Shown one piece after another: positions 28,790-37,883 of a DNA stretch of 64,000 nucleotides (its first letter is position 1; every line of letters starts with the position of its first letter). Below the pieces are notes generated by a model that was not told where the DNA came from, ran no database searches, and saw only the letters and a list, made by a program, of their open reading frames with translations. The stretch spans positions 1 through 64,000 of the forward strand of contig JAQVMT010000001.1 in assembly GCA_028703495.1 (NCBI GenBank). The letters run 5' to 3'. A program made the translations under genes and the position numbers. Source of the DNA: Clostridia bacterium (GTDB lineage: Bacteria > Bacillota > Clostridia > Christensenellales > CAG-314).

Positions 28790-29235
28790 ATGATATTTTA
28801 TAATACCGATAATCTAAAGGACAATGAAATATTATTACGTATTGTAAAAGCTGCCGATGCACAGCCTGAAAAGCGCTGGCTTCCGGCATACTATTTCGAT
28901 ATTTGTTTGCTTGATGGCACAAAAGTCGGTACATGCGACTTGCGCATTGGACACAACGACAAAACTTATATCGGAGGCAACATCGGGTATGAAATCGATG
29001 AACAATACCGAGGTCACAATTATGCGGCAAAAGCTTGTTTCTTGCTGTTCTTGCTTGCAAAAAACACGGTATGGAATATTTATTTATAAGTTGTGCTCCG
29101 GACAATATTCCCTCTTATAAAACGTGTGAAAAGTGTAATGGAACATTGATTGAGATTGCAGACATACCCGAGGACAATGAGATGTACGCCGAGGGAAAAA
29201 GACAAGAGAGAGTTTACAAATTTACGTTGATGTAA
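28790..29235 (+). pseudogene. GNAT acetyltransferase, frameshifted at an A6 run
   Basis: The first part (28790-29089) gives GYEIDEQYRGHNYAAKAC, the acetyl-CoA-binding GNAT core, then runs out of frame. From about 29047 the next frame gives KKHGMEYLFISCAPDNIPSY and KTCEKCNGTLIEI, the expected GNAT C-terminus, ending at 29235. The break lies on GCAAAAAAC: a seventh A would read LAKKHGMEYL and give one protein of about 149 aa. It has a good AAAGGAGGAG site and its own promoter. Either a recent pseudogene, slippage-dependent expression, or an indel error. Confidence 0.82.
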
Positions 29236-29419
29236 AGCAATTCTTAAGATAAAACAAATTAAGAACAATCTCCACGTGAGCTAATTTACAGTTTGTCAAG
29301 CATGACATTTTAAAGCACATTGAGTATAGTTATGGAATAATTGTCAAGCCGACAAATCGAAATTCAACCGAGTAATCAAATATTATAGCGATGAAAAAAG
29401 TATTGCAGGGGAAGCGAAA

Positions 29420-29971
29420 ATGAAGTTTGAAAAAACCATAACGCTAAAAAACGGAAGAGAATGTGTGTTAAAAAATGCAAACCAAACAGATGCAAAGGAA
29501 GTGCATGACTTCTTTAATTTGACGCACTCCCAAACAGACTTTCTGTTATCATATCCCGATGAAAACAGTTATGATGTCGAGCAAGAGCGGCAATTTTTGA
29601 TTGCAAAGGAACTTAGTCCGAATGAGATTGAACTATGTGCAGTGGTAGACGGACGAATTGTTGGAACGGCAGGTATTGAGGCAGTCGGGAGAAAAGACAA
29701 GGTAAAACATCGTGCGGAGTTCGGAATCAGCATCGAAAAAGATTACCGGGGGTTGGGCATTGGCGGAGCATTGCTAAAAACCTGTATTGAATGTGCTAAA
29801 AGGGTTGGCTATCTTCAGTTGGAGCTTAATGTAGTAGCAGACAATACCTCTGCAATATCACTTTATAAAAAAGAAGGCTTCGTGGAATATGGTCGAAATC
29901 CTAGGGGCTTTCGTTCTCGTATAAGCGGCTGGCAAGAAGTCATTCTAATGTATTTAGCACTTGATAAATAA
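29420..29971 (+). CDS. GNAT family N-acetyltransferase
   Basis: This gives a 183-aa single-domain GNAT with AEFGISIEKDYRGLGIGGAL (acetyl-CoA loop RGLGIG) and LQLELNVVADNTSAISLYKK, followed by EGFVEYG, the standard C-terminal strand-helix pattern. It is the third acetyltransferase in a row. Its ribosome binding site is weak (GGGGAAG). Substrate unknown. Confidence 0.88.
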   Translation: MKFEKTITLKNGRECVLKNANQTDAKEVHDFFNLTHSQTDFLLSYPDENSYDVEQERQFLIAKELSPNEIELCAVVDGRIVGTAGIEAVGRKDKVKHRAEFGISIEKDYRGLGIGGALLKTCIECAKRVGYLQLELNVVADNTSAISLYKKEGFVEYGRNPRGFRSRISGWQEVILMYLALDK

Positions 29972-30129
29972 AGTGTTCTTCACCGACAGAGCATTATGAG
30001 CTCAACAACAATTTGACAAAAATCAGCTTATCGAGCCGAATCCGATAAACACATAAAGAGTAACCTTGTCTTCGTTGTACTATTCTCGGCGAGCAAGGCT
30101 AACAACTATTAATTAGGGAGGAAGAGAGA

Positions 30130-30614
30130 ATGGCAAAAGAAAAAATAGCGTTTGGTGAGTTTTTTCGAATGTTGGGACGGAGTACCGCGAGTATGTTGAA
30201 GGCTTGAACAACACTCTGATTGAGCTTGGCTGTGAGTTGGTTGTCAAGGAAGCCAAAAACGGTTATGCCGTGTCTTATCAATATAAGAAGAAAGCTGTAA
30301 TGAACTGGGTGTTTAGAAAGGCGGGAGTATATGCACGAATTTACGGCGACAATGCCGGCAAATACCAAAACACAATCCACGATCTTCCTCGTGATATGCA
30401 AGAGTTAATGACCTCGTCACGTGATTGCAAGAGGCTGATTAACCCTGAAGAATGCAGCGATGCTTGCGTTCAGGGAATTATCTATTCGCTAATTGGCGAA
30501 ACATACAAAAAATGCCGTTATGACGGGATGTATTTCCTCTTGACAAATCAAAGGGCAAAGTATATAACCGACTTGGTGTGTGCAGAGGTCAATATTCGCA
30601 GGTCGTTATCATAA
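30130..30614 (+). pseudogene. conserved hypothetical protein, frameshifted at a T6 run
   Basis: From ATG 30130 (GGGAGG upstream) the frame reads MAKEKIAFGEFF and soon stops at 30207. The rest, in another frame, reads SNVGTEYREYVEGLNNTLIE, then GCELVVKEAKNGYAVSYQYK and CKRLINPEECSDACVQG, ending at 30614. One more T in the T6 run at about 30161-30166 would join both parts into about 161 aa. I recall similar uncharacterised Firmicutes proteins with the CKRLI-P-C and YKKCRY cysteine motifs, but know no function. Confidence 0.75.
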
Positions 30615-31555
30615 CGGATTTGATACAATAATTGAATAGTCTGCGTTTATTGACAAATTCGTCTAAAAAAGCAAATCGCCAAATTTACACATTAATTTGC
30701 TGCAAAATATGTTCTATGCAATAAAAATAAAGATTCTACGAATTCTACGGCAAAATTCCACGAGTAGAGGATTTTTTTCGTTTTCAATCGTTTTCCACGG
30801 CAAATCGTTTGCCAAAAAGTATCAATATTCTACGAATTTCCATAAGTGTAGACAAAAAACGCTTGCAAAATCCCAATTGCTAGGGTATAGTTTTAGTGTG
30901 CAGAACAATTTAAATCGTTTGACAAAAGCTCGGTTTGATATGAGCTTAGAGGCAATGATGGAAAACAATAGAAAGAGTTTATAAAGAAACTCAAATACCA
31001 TAGCTTGGTTCAAAAAGCTACAAATACCAAGCAGTGACATTAATTTACTCAAAGTAGAGCAATCAAGAAATCTCATGTTATGAAAAGCCCCCACAAGAAA
31101 AGTTCGACAATTCTGGACAATGCATTTTAATACGCGACAACCCGATATAGGAAAATGTAAGTTTTAGCTTTGCTAATCGGGATAAGGGCATTAAAAAACG
31201 CGACAACCCGATATAGGAAAATGTAAGTTTTAGCTTTGCTGATCGGGAAACAACATTCGGGAATAAAATACTATAGTATATTTATTATAACACAATACTA
31301 AGCAACTTCCAATTATATAAATTCGGCGATTGGGTTTATAAAGGCAGAAGCGGATTAGTATGAACACACCAATCGCAGTCGGAATACATTCGGGTAAAAC
31401 AACGCTTTCGAGCGTGCTACGCAAAACCTCCTTGTCTCGTTTCCTAGTTAACTAGGCTTGGAGTTGGGCGAGGGAGGCGCGTGGAGTTCATTGCTCTTAT
31501 TCGGATGCTGACTGTTGTCGGCACAAAAACTAAAAAAACAAGGAGAAAAACGATA
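30615..31555. other. intergenic region with a promoter and duplicated hairpins
   Basis: No convincing gene. It holds a promoter-like TTGCAA-17-TATAGT at 30863-30891 with no clear coding sequence behind it. A 50-bp segment at 31132-31181 is repeated at 31198-31247; each copy has CCCGAT and ATCGGG arms that can pair. The leader of the lipoprotein gene follows. Confidence 0.5.
31132..31247. repeat. tandemly duplicated hairpin, 66-bp period
   Basis: ACGCGACAACCCGATATAGG and the following 30 bp occur at 31132 and 31198 with one change. CCCGAT (5') and ATCGGG (3') close a loop of about 30 nt in each copy. Confidence 0.8.
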
Positions 31556-34225
31556 ATGAAAAAATTTGCGATTATATTGATTGCATTGATTTGTCTTACG
31601 CTTGTATTTACGGCTTGCGAGGGAAACGGTGCAAAAAAGACCTTAACGGTCAATGTTAACGACAGCGCGCTGGGCGAGGCGTTCGGCGGTGGAAATTACG
31701 AAGTCGGTGCGATAGTGCAGGTGTCAGCCTTAGCAAAAGCCGACGGTGTCTTCGAGGGTTGGTACGCGATGGGCGTGAAGCTGAGCGGTGGAGCCGAATA
31801 CAGCTTTATGATGCCTTCCGCGGATTACATAATCGAAGCAAGGTTTTTGAAAAAAGACGTGACATACTTCACGGTAACCTTCAAAAATGCCGATGGCAGC
31901 GTGCTTGAAACCCAAACGGTGGAAAAAGGCAAGGGCGCGACGGCTCCCGAAGATCCTACGATGGCATCCGATGCCGAACACGATTATATTTTTGTCGGTT
32001 GGGACAGCGCATTCGACAACGTAACCGCAGACATAACGGTTACCGCGCAGTTTAGAGACGTTTTGAGAAGCTACACTCTTACTGTTAATGCGCAAGGCGG
32101 CGGCAGCGTCGCACCGAGCGGCGGAGTCTACGCCGTCCACAGTCAAATAACGGTAACCGCCACGCCGAACGAGGGATACAAGCTTGTCGGTTGGTACGAG
32201 GGCGAAACGCTGTTGAGCGAAAGCGCGACCTACACCTTCGATATGCCTGCAAGAGATCTGACGATCGCGGCTGTGTTCGAGGAAATATCTAAATACACGT
32301 TAACCATATCTGCGACAGAGGGAGGTTCTGTTTCGGGAACGCCAAGCGGCGATTACTACGCAAATACGAAAGTTGAGCTCACCGCCACGCCGAACGAGGG
32401 ATACAAGCTTGTCGGTTGGTACGAGGGCGAAACGCTGTTGAGCGAAAGCGCGACCTACACCTTCGATATGCCTGCAAGAGATCTGACGATCGCGGCTGTG
32501 TTTAAGGACGACACAACGCCGGAACCTTCCGCAGGGCTGAAGTTCACTCTGTTGAGCAGTAAAACCGCATACGGAGTAAGCGTGGGCACTAGCACTGCAA
32601 ACGGAGCAACGGAGATAGTAATTCCAAGCACCTATAACGATCTTCCTGTGACAAAAATCGCAGACTATGGCTTTTATGATAACTACAACGGAAACAACTA
32701 CGCAAGAACAAACAACATAACCCAAATAATCATTCCAGATAGCGTCGTTAGTATTGGTTCCAGTGCGTTCGAACGGTGCAGTAGCTTACCCCAAATAACC
32801 ATTCCAAATAGTGTCACAAGTATCGGTTCTTCTGCGTTTTATTCTTGCAGAAGTTTAAGCAGTATAAACACAAATAATGCAAGTATACCCGAGGGCAACG
32901 GAATATATGTAATTGACAAGGACGGGAACGTCGTTAAGGAAAACGGAATTGCAGTGGTGGTTAAAAGCGGCGATTCGCACACATTAAACTTTGCGGGTGG
33001 AGCGGTAACAACATTAACCATCCCCCAAAGCGTGACTAGTATCGGTTCTTCTGCGTTCCATGGTTGCAGTGGCTTAACCCAAATAACCATTCCAGATAGC
33101 GTCGTTAGTATTGGTTTTCGTGCGTTCTCAAGTTGCAGTGGCTTAACCCAAATAACCATTCCAAGTAGCGTCATTAGCATTGGTTCTTCTGCGTTCTCTC
33201 AGTGCAGTGGCTTAACCCAAATAACCATTCCAAGTAGCGTCGTTAGTATTGGCTCTTATGCGTTCTCTAGTTGCAGTAGCTTAACCCAAATAACCATTCC
33301 AAATAGCGTCATTAGTATTGGCTCTTCTGCGTTCTCTAGTTGCAGTAGCTTAAGCAGTATAAACACAAATCATGCAAGCATACCCGAGGGCAACGGAATA
33401 TATGTAATTGACAAGGACGGGAACGTTGTTAAAGAAAACGGAATTGCAGTGGTGGTTAAAAGCGGCGATTCGCACACATTAAACTTTGCGGGTGAAGCGG
33501 TAACAACATTAACCATCCCCCAAAGCGTGACAAGTATCGGTTTTTATGCGTTCTATTATTGCAGTAGCTTAACCCAAATAACCATTCCAAGCAGTGTGAC
33601 GGATATCGGTTCTATTGCGTTCTTCGGTTGCAGTAGTTTAAGCAGTATAAACACAAATCATGCAAGCATACCCGAGGGCAACGGAATATATGTAATTGAC
33701 AAGGACGGGAACGTTGTTAAAGAAAACGGAATTGCAGTGGTGGTTAAAAGCGGCGATTCGCACACATTAAACTTTGCGGGTGGAGCGGTAACAACATTAA
33801 CCATTCCCCAAAGCGTGACTAGTATCGGTTCTGCTGCGTTCGAGAATTGCAGTGGCTTAACCCAAATAACCATTCCAAGCAGCGTGACGGATATCGGTTC
33901 TGCTGCGTTCTCTCAGTGCAGAGGCTTAACCCAAATAACCATTCCAAGCAGCGTGACGGATATCGGTTCTTATGCGTTCTCTCAGTGCAGAGGCTTAACC
34001 CAAATAACCATTCCAGATAGCGTCGTTAGTATTGGTTTTCGTGCGTTCTCAAGTTGCAGTGGCTTAAACCTAATAACCATTCCAGAAAGCGTGACGAGTA
34101 TCGGTTCTTATGCGTTCGATGGATGCAGTAACTTAACCATATATGCAGAAGCGATAAGCAAGCCAAATGGCTGGTATAGCGACTGGAACTCTCTCTCGTC
34201 CTGTAATATGGGGGTGTACGCTTAG
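31556..34225 (+). CDS. BspA/InlB-repeat surface lipoprotein (first part of a split gene)
   Basis: The product is 889 aa up to the frameshift. MKKFAIILIALICLTLVFTA followed by C is a lipoprotein signal. Residues 30-330 are repeats of the type GYKLVGWYEGETLLSESATY and GGSVAPSGG (InlB and related bacterial surface repeats). The rest is a BspA-type LRR array with the unit LTQITIPSSVTSIGSSAFSQ. Three nearly identical 186-bp cassettes (32861, 33356, 33644) encode ASIPEGNGIYVIDKDGNVVK inserts. The start at 31556 follows AAGGAG. The frame ends at 34225 after a (CT)4 tract near 34189-34197; the remaining domain continues in the next frame. Confidence 0.87.
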   Translation: MKKFAIILIALICLTLVFTACEGNGAKKTLTVNVNDSALGEAFGGGNYEVGAIVQVSALAKADGVFEGWYAMGVKLSGGAEYSFMMPSADYIIEARFLKKDVTYFTVTFKNADGSVLETQTVEKGKGATAPEDPTMASDAEHDYIFVGWDSAFDNVTADITVTAQFRDVLRSYTLTVNAQGGGSVAPSGGVYAVHSQITVTATPNEGYKLVGWYEGETLLSESATYTFDMPARDLTIAAVFEEISKYTLTISATEGGSVSGTPSGDYYANTKVELTATPNEGYKLVGWYEGETLLSESATYTFDMPARDLTIAAVFKDDTTPEPSAGLKFTLLSSKTAYGVSVGTSTANGATEIVIPSTYNDLPVTKIADYGFYDNYNGNNYARTNNITQIIIPDSVVSIGSSAFERCSSLPQITIPNSVTSIGSSAFYSCRSLSSINTNNASIPEGNGIYVIDKDGNVVKENGIAVVVKSGDSHTLNFAGGAVTTLTIPQSVTSIGSSAFHGCSGLTQITIPDSVVSIGFRAFSSCSGLTQITIPSSVISIGSSAFSQCSGLTQITIPSSVVSIGSYAFSSCSSLTQITIPNSVISIGSSAFSSCSSLSSINTNHASIPEGNGIYVIDKDGNVVKENGIAVVVKSGDSHTLNFAGEAVTTLTIPQSVTSIGFYAFYYCSSLTQITIPSSVTDIGSIAFFGCSSLSSINTNHASIPEGNGIYVIDKDGNVVKENGIAVVVKSGDSHTLNFAGGAVTTLTIPQSVTSIGSAAFENCSGLTQITIPSSVTDIGSAAFSQCRGLTQITIPSSVTDIGSYAFSQCRGLTQITIPDSVVSIGFRAFSSCSGLNLITIPESVTSIGSYAFDGCSNLTIYAEAISKPNGWYSDWNSLSSCNMGVYA

Positions 34226-34997
34226 TGCAGACAAAACGTATGTAGTATCCTTTACCAAGACAAATACAAGTCCTAGTGTATTAAAGGGACTTCAACCACC
34301 GATAAGGGCAGATTATGTATTTATTGCGTGGTATGAAAGCAGTAGCTTTGAAGGAATCGCAATAACAGATTTATCGACAGTAGCCGATGGCACAGTGTTA
34401 TATGCAAGATATGTACCGAAAGATGAAGCAACAGCAGAAACAATCGGGCTTAAGTACACATTAATTAACGATAACACGGAATACGAAGTAAGCATAGGAA
34501 CGGCATGGTCTAGTGTCATAGTAATTCCAAGCACCTATAACGGTCTTCCTGTGACAAAAATCGCAAACAACGGCTTTTATGATTGCTACAGCGGAAACAA
34601 CGGCGCAAGAACAAACAACATAACCCAAATAACCATTCCAAGCAATGTGACGAGTATCGGCGATAGTGCGTTCCGTGGTTGCAGTAGCTTAACCCAAATA
34701 ACCCTTGAAGAAAACAGTCGACTCACAACTATCGGCTCTTATGCGTTCTATGGTTGCAGTAGCTTAACTCAAATAACCATTCCAAGCAGTGTGACGAGTA
34801 TCGGCTCTTATGCGTTCTATGGTTGCAGTAGCTTAACCCAAATAGTATTTGAGGATACCGAATATTGGTTCAGAACGACAAGCTCGAGCGACTTTGAGAA
34901 CAAAATAAACGGAACCTTTACCGACCTTTCAAACCCGACAGATAATGCCAACTACTTTAAGTCCACATACGCAAATTACGGTTGGTATAAGCTGTGA
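34167..34997 (+). CDS. C-terminal part of the split BspA/InlB lipoprotein
   Basis: It has no ribosome binding site of its own. From about 34198 it reads RPVIWGCTLSADKTYVVSF, then ADYVFIAWYESSSFEGIAIT (InlB-type repeat) and more LTQITIPSSVTSIGSYAFYG units. It ends with FKSTYANYGWYKL at 34997. The junction TGGAACTCTCTCTCG would read WNSLSRPVIWG with one more CT unit, giving a single protein of about 1147 aa. It therefore belongs to the gene at 31556, separated by loss of a dinucleotide or by phase variation. Confidence 0.8.
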   Translation: MAGIATGTLSRPVIWGCTLSADKTYVVSFTKTNTSPSVLKGLQPPIRADYVFIAWYESSSFEGIAITDLSTVADGTVLYARYVPKDEATAETIGLKYTLINDNTEYEVSIGTAWSSVIVIPSTYNGLPVTKIANNGFYDCYSGNNGARTNNITQITIPSNVTSIGDSAFRGCSSLTQITLEENSRLTTIGSYAFYGCSSLTQITIPSSVTSIGSYAFYGCSSLTQIVFEDTEYWFRTTSSSDFENKINGTFTDLSNPTDNANYFKSTYANYGWYKL

Positions 34998-35432
34998 TAA
35001 GAATCATTCTTACTATATACCTTCTATAAATTAAACTCCTTCTAATCTCTTTTCCCAAGCAATCGGCGTTTCGGGTGCGTGGTGGGGCTATGGCTCCCGT
35101 TACGTCGATTGCATCTTGGTTTACCTGCGCCGTAAAAATCTCGCATAACCTTCGGCAAAGACAAACAACATCGGCTTCGGAGCTTGGGCTTGGGCATCGG
35201 TTATGCCGCAATTAATCTAAGCTTGCAATGTTATTTGACAAAGCCGCGTGCGTGTGGTAAAATAATCGTGCGATGTGTTTAACCTATATCAATCCACGCG
35301 ATGATTTCGGTGTTGTCGGCGGTAAGCCGAATAACCGCGGTGTGTTTATATCAATCCACGCACCGAATATATTAAAAGCCTCATAATAATGCTTATTGTT
35401 TATCGGCGTTTGCCGCTTATGGTTGGAGCTTT
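34998..35432. other. intergenic region before the HTH membrane protein
   Basis: No gene is seen. A 15-bp motif TATATCAATCCACGC occurs at about 35288-35302 and 35348-35362 behind GTGTTTA; it recalls part of a type I-C CRISPR repeat, but nothing else is conserved. The 20-bp neighbourhoods otherwise differ. Confidence 0.45.
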
Positions 35433-36875
35433 ATGGAATCGAATCTGGGACGGAAAATTAAAATACTGCGCAAGGAATACAATCTCACTCAACAGCAGTT
35501 GGCGGAGATATTGCATATGTCCAACAAAACCGTCAGCAAGTGGGAGAACGGGGGCAGTATTCCCGATTGCCAATCGCTTACCATTATGTCCAAGGAATTT
35601 GCCATTCCCGTGGAGTTTTTGACAAACGACAAAATTCCCTATACCGAGGTTTACGATTATTTCCACTCTGCTTTGCCGCTTCCGAGCGCGGACGCTACTC
35701 TCGACAATGTTATTGAAGATATTCAACCGCAAACTCCCGTAAAAAGGTCGTTTTTCGGCAATAAAAAGCTTGTTATGCTTTTGGGCTTTGTCTGTGTGAT
35801 TCTTATTTCCTTTGTAGTTGTTCTGTCGGTCTTGACTTTGCGCGGTTCGCAAACGACTGCCGAAACCGTGTACAAAACCGCTTGCGACGGAATTGTCGGA
35901 ATCAAAGCCGTTGACGGCGATGGAAAAGAGAGTTTTTCTTTGGGAGTTTTCCTTTCCGAAAACAAGCTGCTTGCGCCATTTTCGGTAGTTGCGGGAAGCA
36001 CGCAAATCCTTGTATATTACAATAATGCGGCGCATTCCGTGACCTCGGTTGCCGACTTTAATGCGCAAGCCGGAATCGCGGTTATAAACTCCCCGATCGA
36101 CGGTACGCTTTTTGCCGTGCGCCACAAGCCAAAAGCCGCATCGGCTGTCTATTCCATAGGCTTTCCCGATGGTGACAGTGTGGCTTCGGGCGTCCCCGTC
36201 ATTTCAGAGGGAGTTGTTTCCGCCTCCAATTTCAGGCTTTGGGAGGGCGCGACAACATTCGCGGCAACCGGCTTGAGCAACTTCGATTCGGTACTGCTCA
36301 ACTCCGACTGCGAGTTGCTCGGTGTGTATTCGCCCTCGTTCGCTCAAGGCTTCGATGGACAACCCGTAATTCCTGCCTCGTTGTTCGCTGTCGTTTCCGC
36401 AGATTATTCCTATTCGATCGCAGAGGTGAACGCCCGAAATTCGAGCTATTCGGTTGTCTTTAAGGACTGGGACAACAGCGTGCTTGCCACGCAAACGGTT
36501 ACCTACGGCGGATCGGCAACCGCTCCCGATGCGCCCAAACGTTCGGGCAACGCCCAGTATGAATACGTATTTGCAGGCTGGGATGCCGACTTCTCGAGGG
36601 TTACGCAAAACACCGTCGTCACAGCTGTCTATACACCAAAAGCCGTTAATTACGCGCTTTCCGTCAACCGCACAAACGGCGGCAAGGTGTCAGTTTCCGG
36701 CGCGGTTTGCGCGTTCGGATCATCGGTTTCCGTTATCGCCACTCCCGACGAGGGCTTCGTTTTTTCAGGCTTTTACGACTCCTCGAACAAACTGCTTTCA
36801 ACCAACCTTAAATACACCTTCACAATGCCTGCAAACGATGTCGTAATCTTTGCCGTGTTTCAACCCGAACAGTAA
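35433..36875 (+). CDS. transmembrane HTH protein with degenerate trypsin-like ectodomain and InlB-type repeats
   Basis: The product is 480 aa. Residues 5-60 are an XRE HTH (LRKEYNLTQQQLAEILHMSN, KTVSKWENG). Residues 112-136 are one TM helix (LVMLLGFVCVILISFVVV). Residues 144-335 follow the HtrA/trypsin layout: SLGVFLSENKLLAPFSVVAG for GSGVIIS..GyIlTN.HVV.G, AGIAVI for DLAVL, VYSIGFPDG, SEGVVSA, and SNFDSVLLNSDCELLGV for GNSGGPLLN..GEVIG. All three catalytic positions appear replaced, so it is a pseudoprotease. Residues 355-480 are InlB/surface repeats like those of the lipoprotein at 31556. Predicted to be a membrane-spanning regulator whose outer part senses a ligand; the target is unknown. 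Confidence 0.85.
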   Translation: MESNLGRKIKILRKEYNLTQQQLAEILHMSNKTVSKWENGGSIPDCQSLTIMSKEFAIPVEFLTNDKIPYTEVYDYFHSALPLPSADATLDNVIEDIQPQTPVKRSFFGNKKLVMLLGFVCVILISFVVVLSVLTLRGSQTTAETVYKTACDGIVGIKAVDGDGKESFSLGVFLSENKLLAPFSVVAGSTQILVYYNNAAHSVTSVADFNAQAGIAVINSPIDGTLFAVRHKPKAASAVYSIGFPDGDSVASGVPVISEGVVSASNFRLWEGATTFAATGLSNFDSVLLNSDCELLGVYSPSFAQGFDGQPVIPASLFAVVSADYSYSIAEVNARNSSYSVVFKDWDNSVLATQTVTYGGSATAPDAPKRSGNAQYEYVFAGWDADFSRVTQNTVVTAVYTPKAVNYALSVNRTNGGKVSVSGAVCAFGSSVSVIATPDEGFVFSGFYDSSNKLLSTNLKYTFTMPANDVVIFAVFQPEQ

Positions 36876-36944
36876 ATTTTTTTGAATATCCCGATGGCTT
36901 TTGGACGTTTTCCGTGTGTTTTTTCCGCTTTTTTTCATACAAAT

Positions 36945-37130
36945 AACGCTTGATTTTGTATTGGCTAGATCCAAACAAAAAAAGCTCGATGTAGAATTTT
37001 TGAGATTCAAACAAAACACTATATTTTGTATTACCGAGTGCTTTTACGCGCTGTTAATCCAAACAAAAAGCTTGATTTTGTATTGCCGAGTCTGGATTTT
37101 CCAAATAGATTCAAAGTTGTGACAAACATA
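36945..37130. repeat. degenerate tandem repeat after the HTH membrane protein gene
   Basis: The words CAAACAAAA(A)AGCT and GATTTTGTATTG recur at about 36947/36974, 37010/37022 and 37060/37071, giving units of roughly 40-60 bp. It is AT-rich and has no gene. Confidence 0.5.
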
Positions 37131-37135
37131 TACGG

Positions 37136-37289
37136 TTTAAAAAAACGCCCGACGTTATGTCAAGCGTTTTAGTTTTATCTATTGATATCCGATAATCGGA
37201 GTTTTATGCTATTTAAAAAAACGCCCGACGTTATGTCAAGCGTTTTAGTTTTATCTATTGATATCCGATAATCGGAGTTTTATGCTATT
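37136..37289. repeat. 76-bp tandem duplication covering the iorB 3' end and hairpin
   Basis: TTTAAAAAAACGCCCGACG and the following sequence to TATGCTATT occur at 37136-37213 and 37212-37289 with no differences noticed. The right copy contains the iorB stop codon (37285-37287). Each unit holds AAAACGC...GCGTTTT, a likely terminator stem for iorB, and the imperfect ATCCGATAATCGGA palindrome. Confidence 0.9.
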
Positions 37290-37878
37290 CGCAATCGTAT
37301 CCCGCCTTGAAAGCGGCGATATTGACGTCGATAAAGCGCGGTTTAACGTTCTCCGCGATTATGCTTTGCCAATCGATTCCCTCGAGTCCTGTCTTTTTGA
37401 CCGCCGCACCTAGAATTACCACGTTCATAACCTTCGGATTGCCCAACTCTTCGGCGATGTTGTTTGCGTTGATGACAGTCACCTCGGCTTGCGCTTTGAG
37501 TGCTTCAAGCACTCCCTTCGGGTACTCCCTATCGCCCATAGTGATGGGAATACCCGGGATTTCAAAGTCGTTAACGATAATTTTGCCGTCCTTGGCAAGA
37601 TAATCGATATATCTCATAGCCTCCATTTTTTCGAAGGCAACAATGAGGTCGGCTTTCCCTTTTTCGATAACGGGCGAATATACTTTATCCTTTGAAAAGC
37701 GAATATGCGTTGTTACCGAGCCGCCTCTTTGGCTCATTCCGTGGATTTCGCTCATTTTGACATCGTATCCGCTTTGTTCAAGTCCGGCGGACATAATTTT
37801 TCCGGCAAGAATAGTGCCTTGACCGCCTACTCCCACCAACAAAACGCTAAGAGTTTTGTTTTCACAATCATTTTTCAC
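37285..37878 (-). CDS. iorB: indolepyruvate:ferredoxin oxidoreductase, beta subunit
   Basis: This gives a 197-aa gamma-domain protein of the 2-oxoacid:ferredoxin oxidoreductase family: LLVGVGGQGTILAGKIMSAG and MSEIHGMSQRGGSVTTHIRF are the conserved motifs. With IorA it oxidatively decarboxylates aryl pyruvates from aromatic amino acids, giving aryl-acetyl-CoA and reduced ferredoxin. The start is a GTG at 37878 behind AGGAGG; the ORF extends upstream only within iorA. It starts 5 bp after the iorA stop, so the two are cotranslated. Confidence 0.93.
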   Translation of the reverse strand: MKNDCENKTLSVLLVGVGGQGTILAGKIMSAGLEQSGYDVKMSEIHGMSQRGGSVTTHIRFSKDKVYSPVIEKGKADLIVAFEKMEAMRYIDYLAKDGKIIVNDFEIPGIPITMGDREYPKGVLEALKAQAEVTVINANNIAEELGNPKVMNVVILGAAVKKTGLEGIDWQSIIAENVKPRFIDVNIAAFKAGYDCE

Positions 37879-37883
37879 GTTCC

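Noticed and set aside
30697-30984. 95-aa plus-strand frame in the gene-free stretch
   Set aside because: No ribosome binding site, low-complexity composition, and a promoter-like element lies inside it.
32839-33873. Antisense frames with GMVIWVKPLQ repeats
   Set aside because: They mirror the repeated LTQITIP coding sequence of the sense-strand LRR array and have no start signals.
35286-35362. Two TATATCAATCCACGC motifs resembling part of a type I-C CRISPR repeat
   Set aside because: Only about 15-22 bp are shared, the rest of a repeat is not conserved, and there are just two copies with no cas genes nearby.
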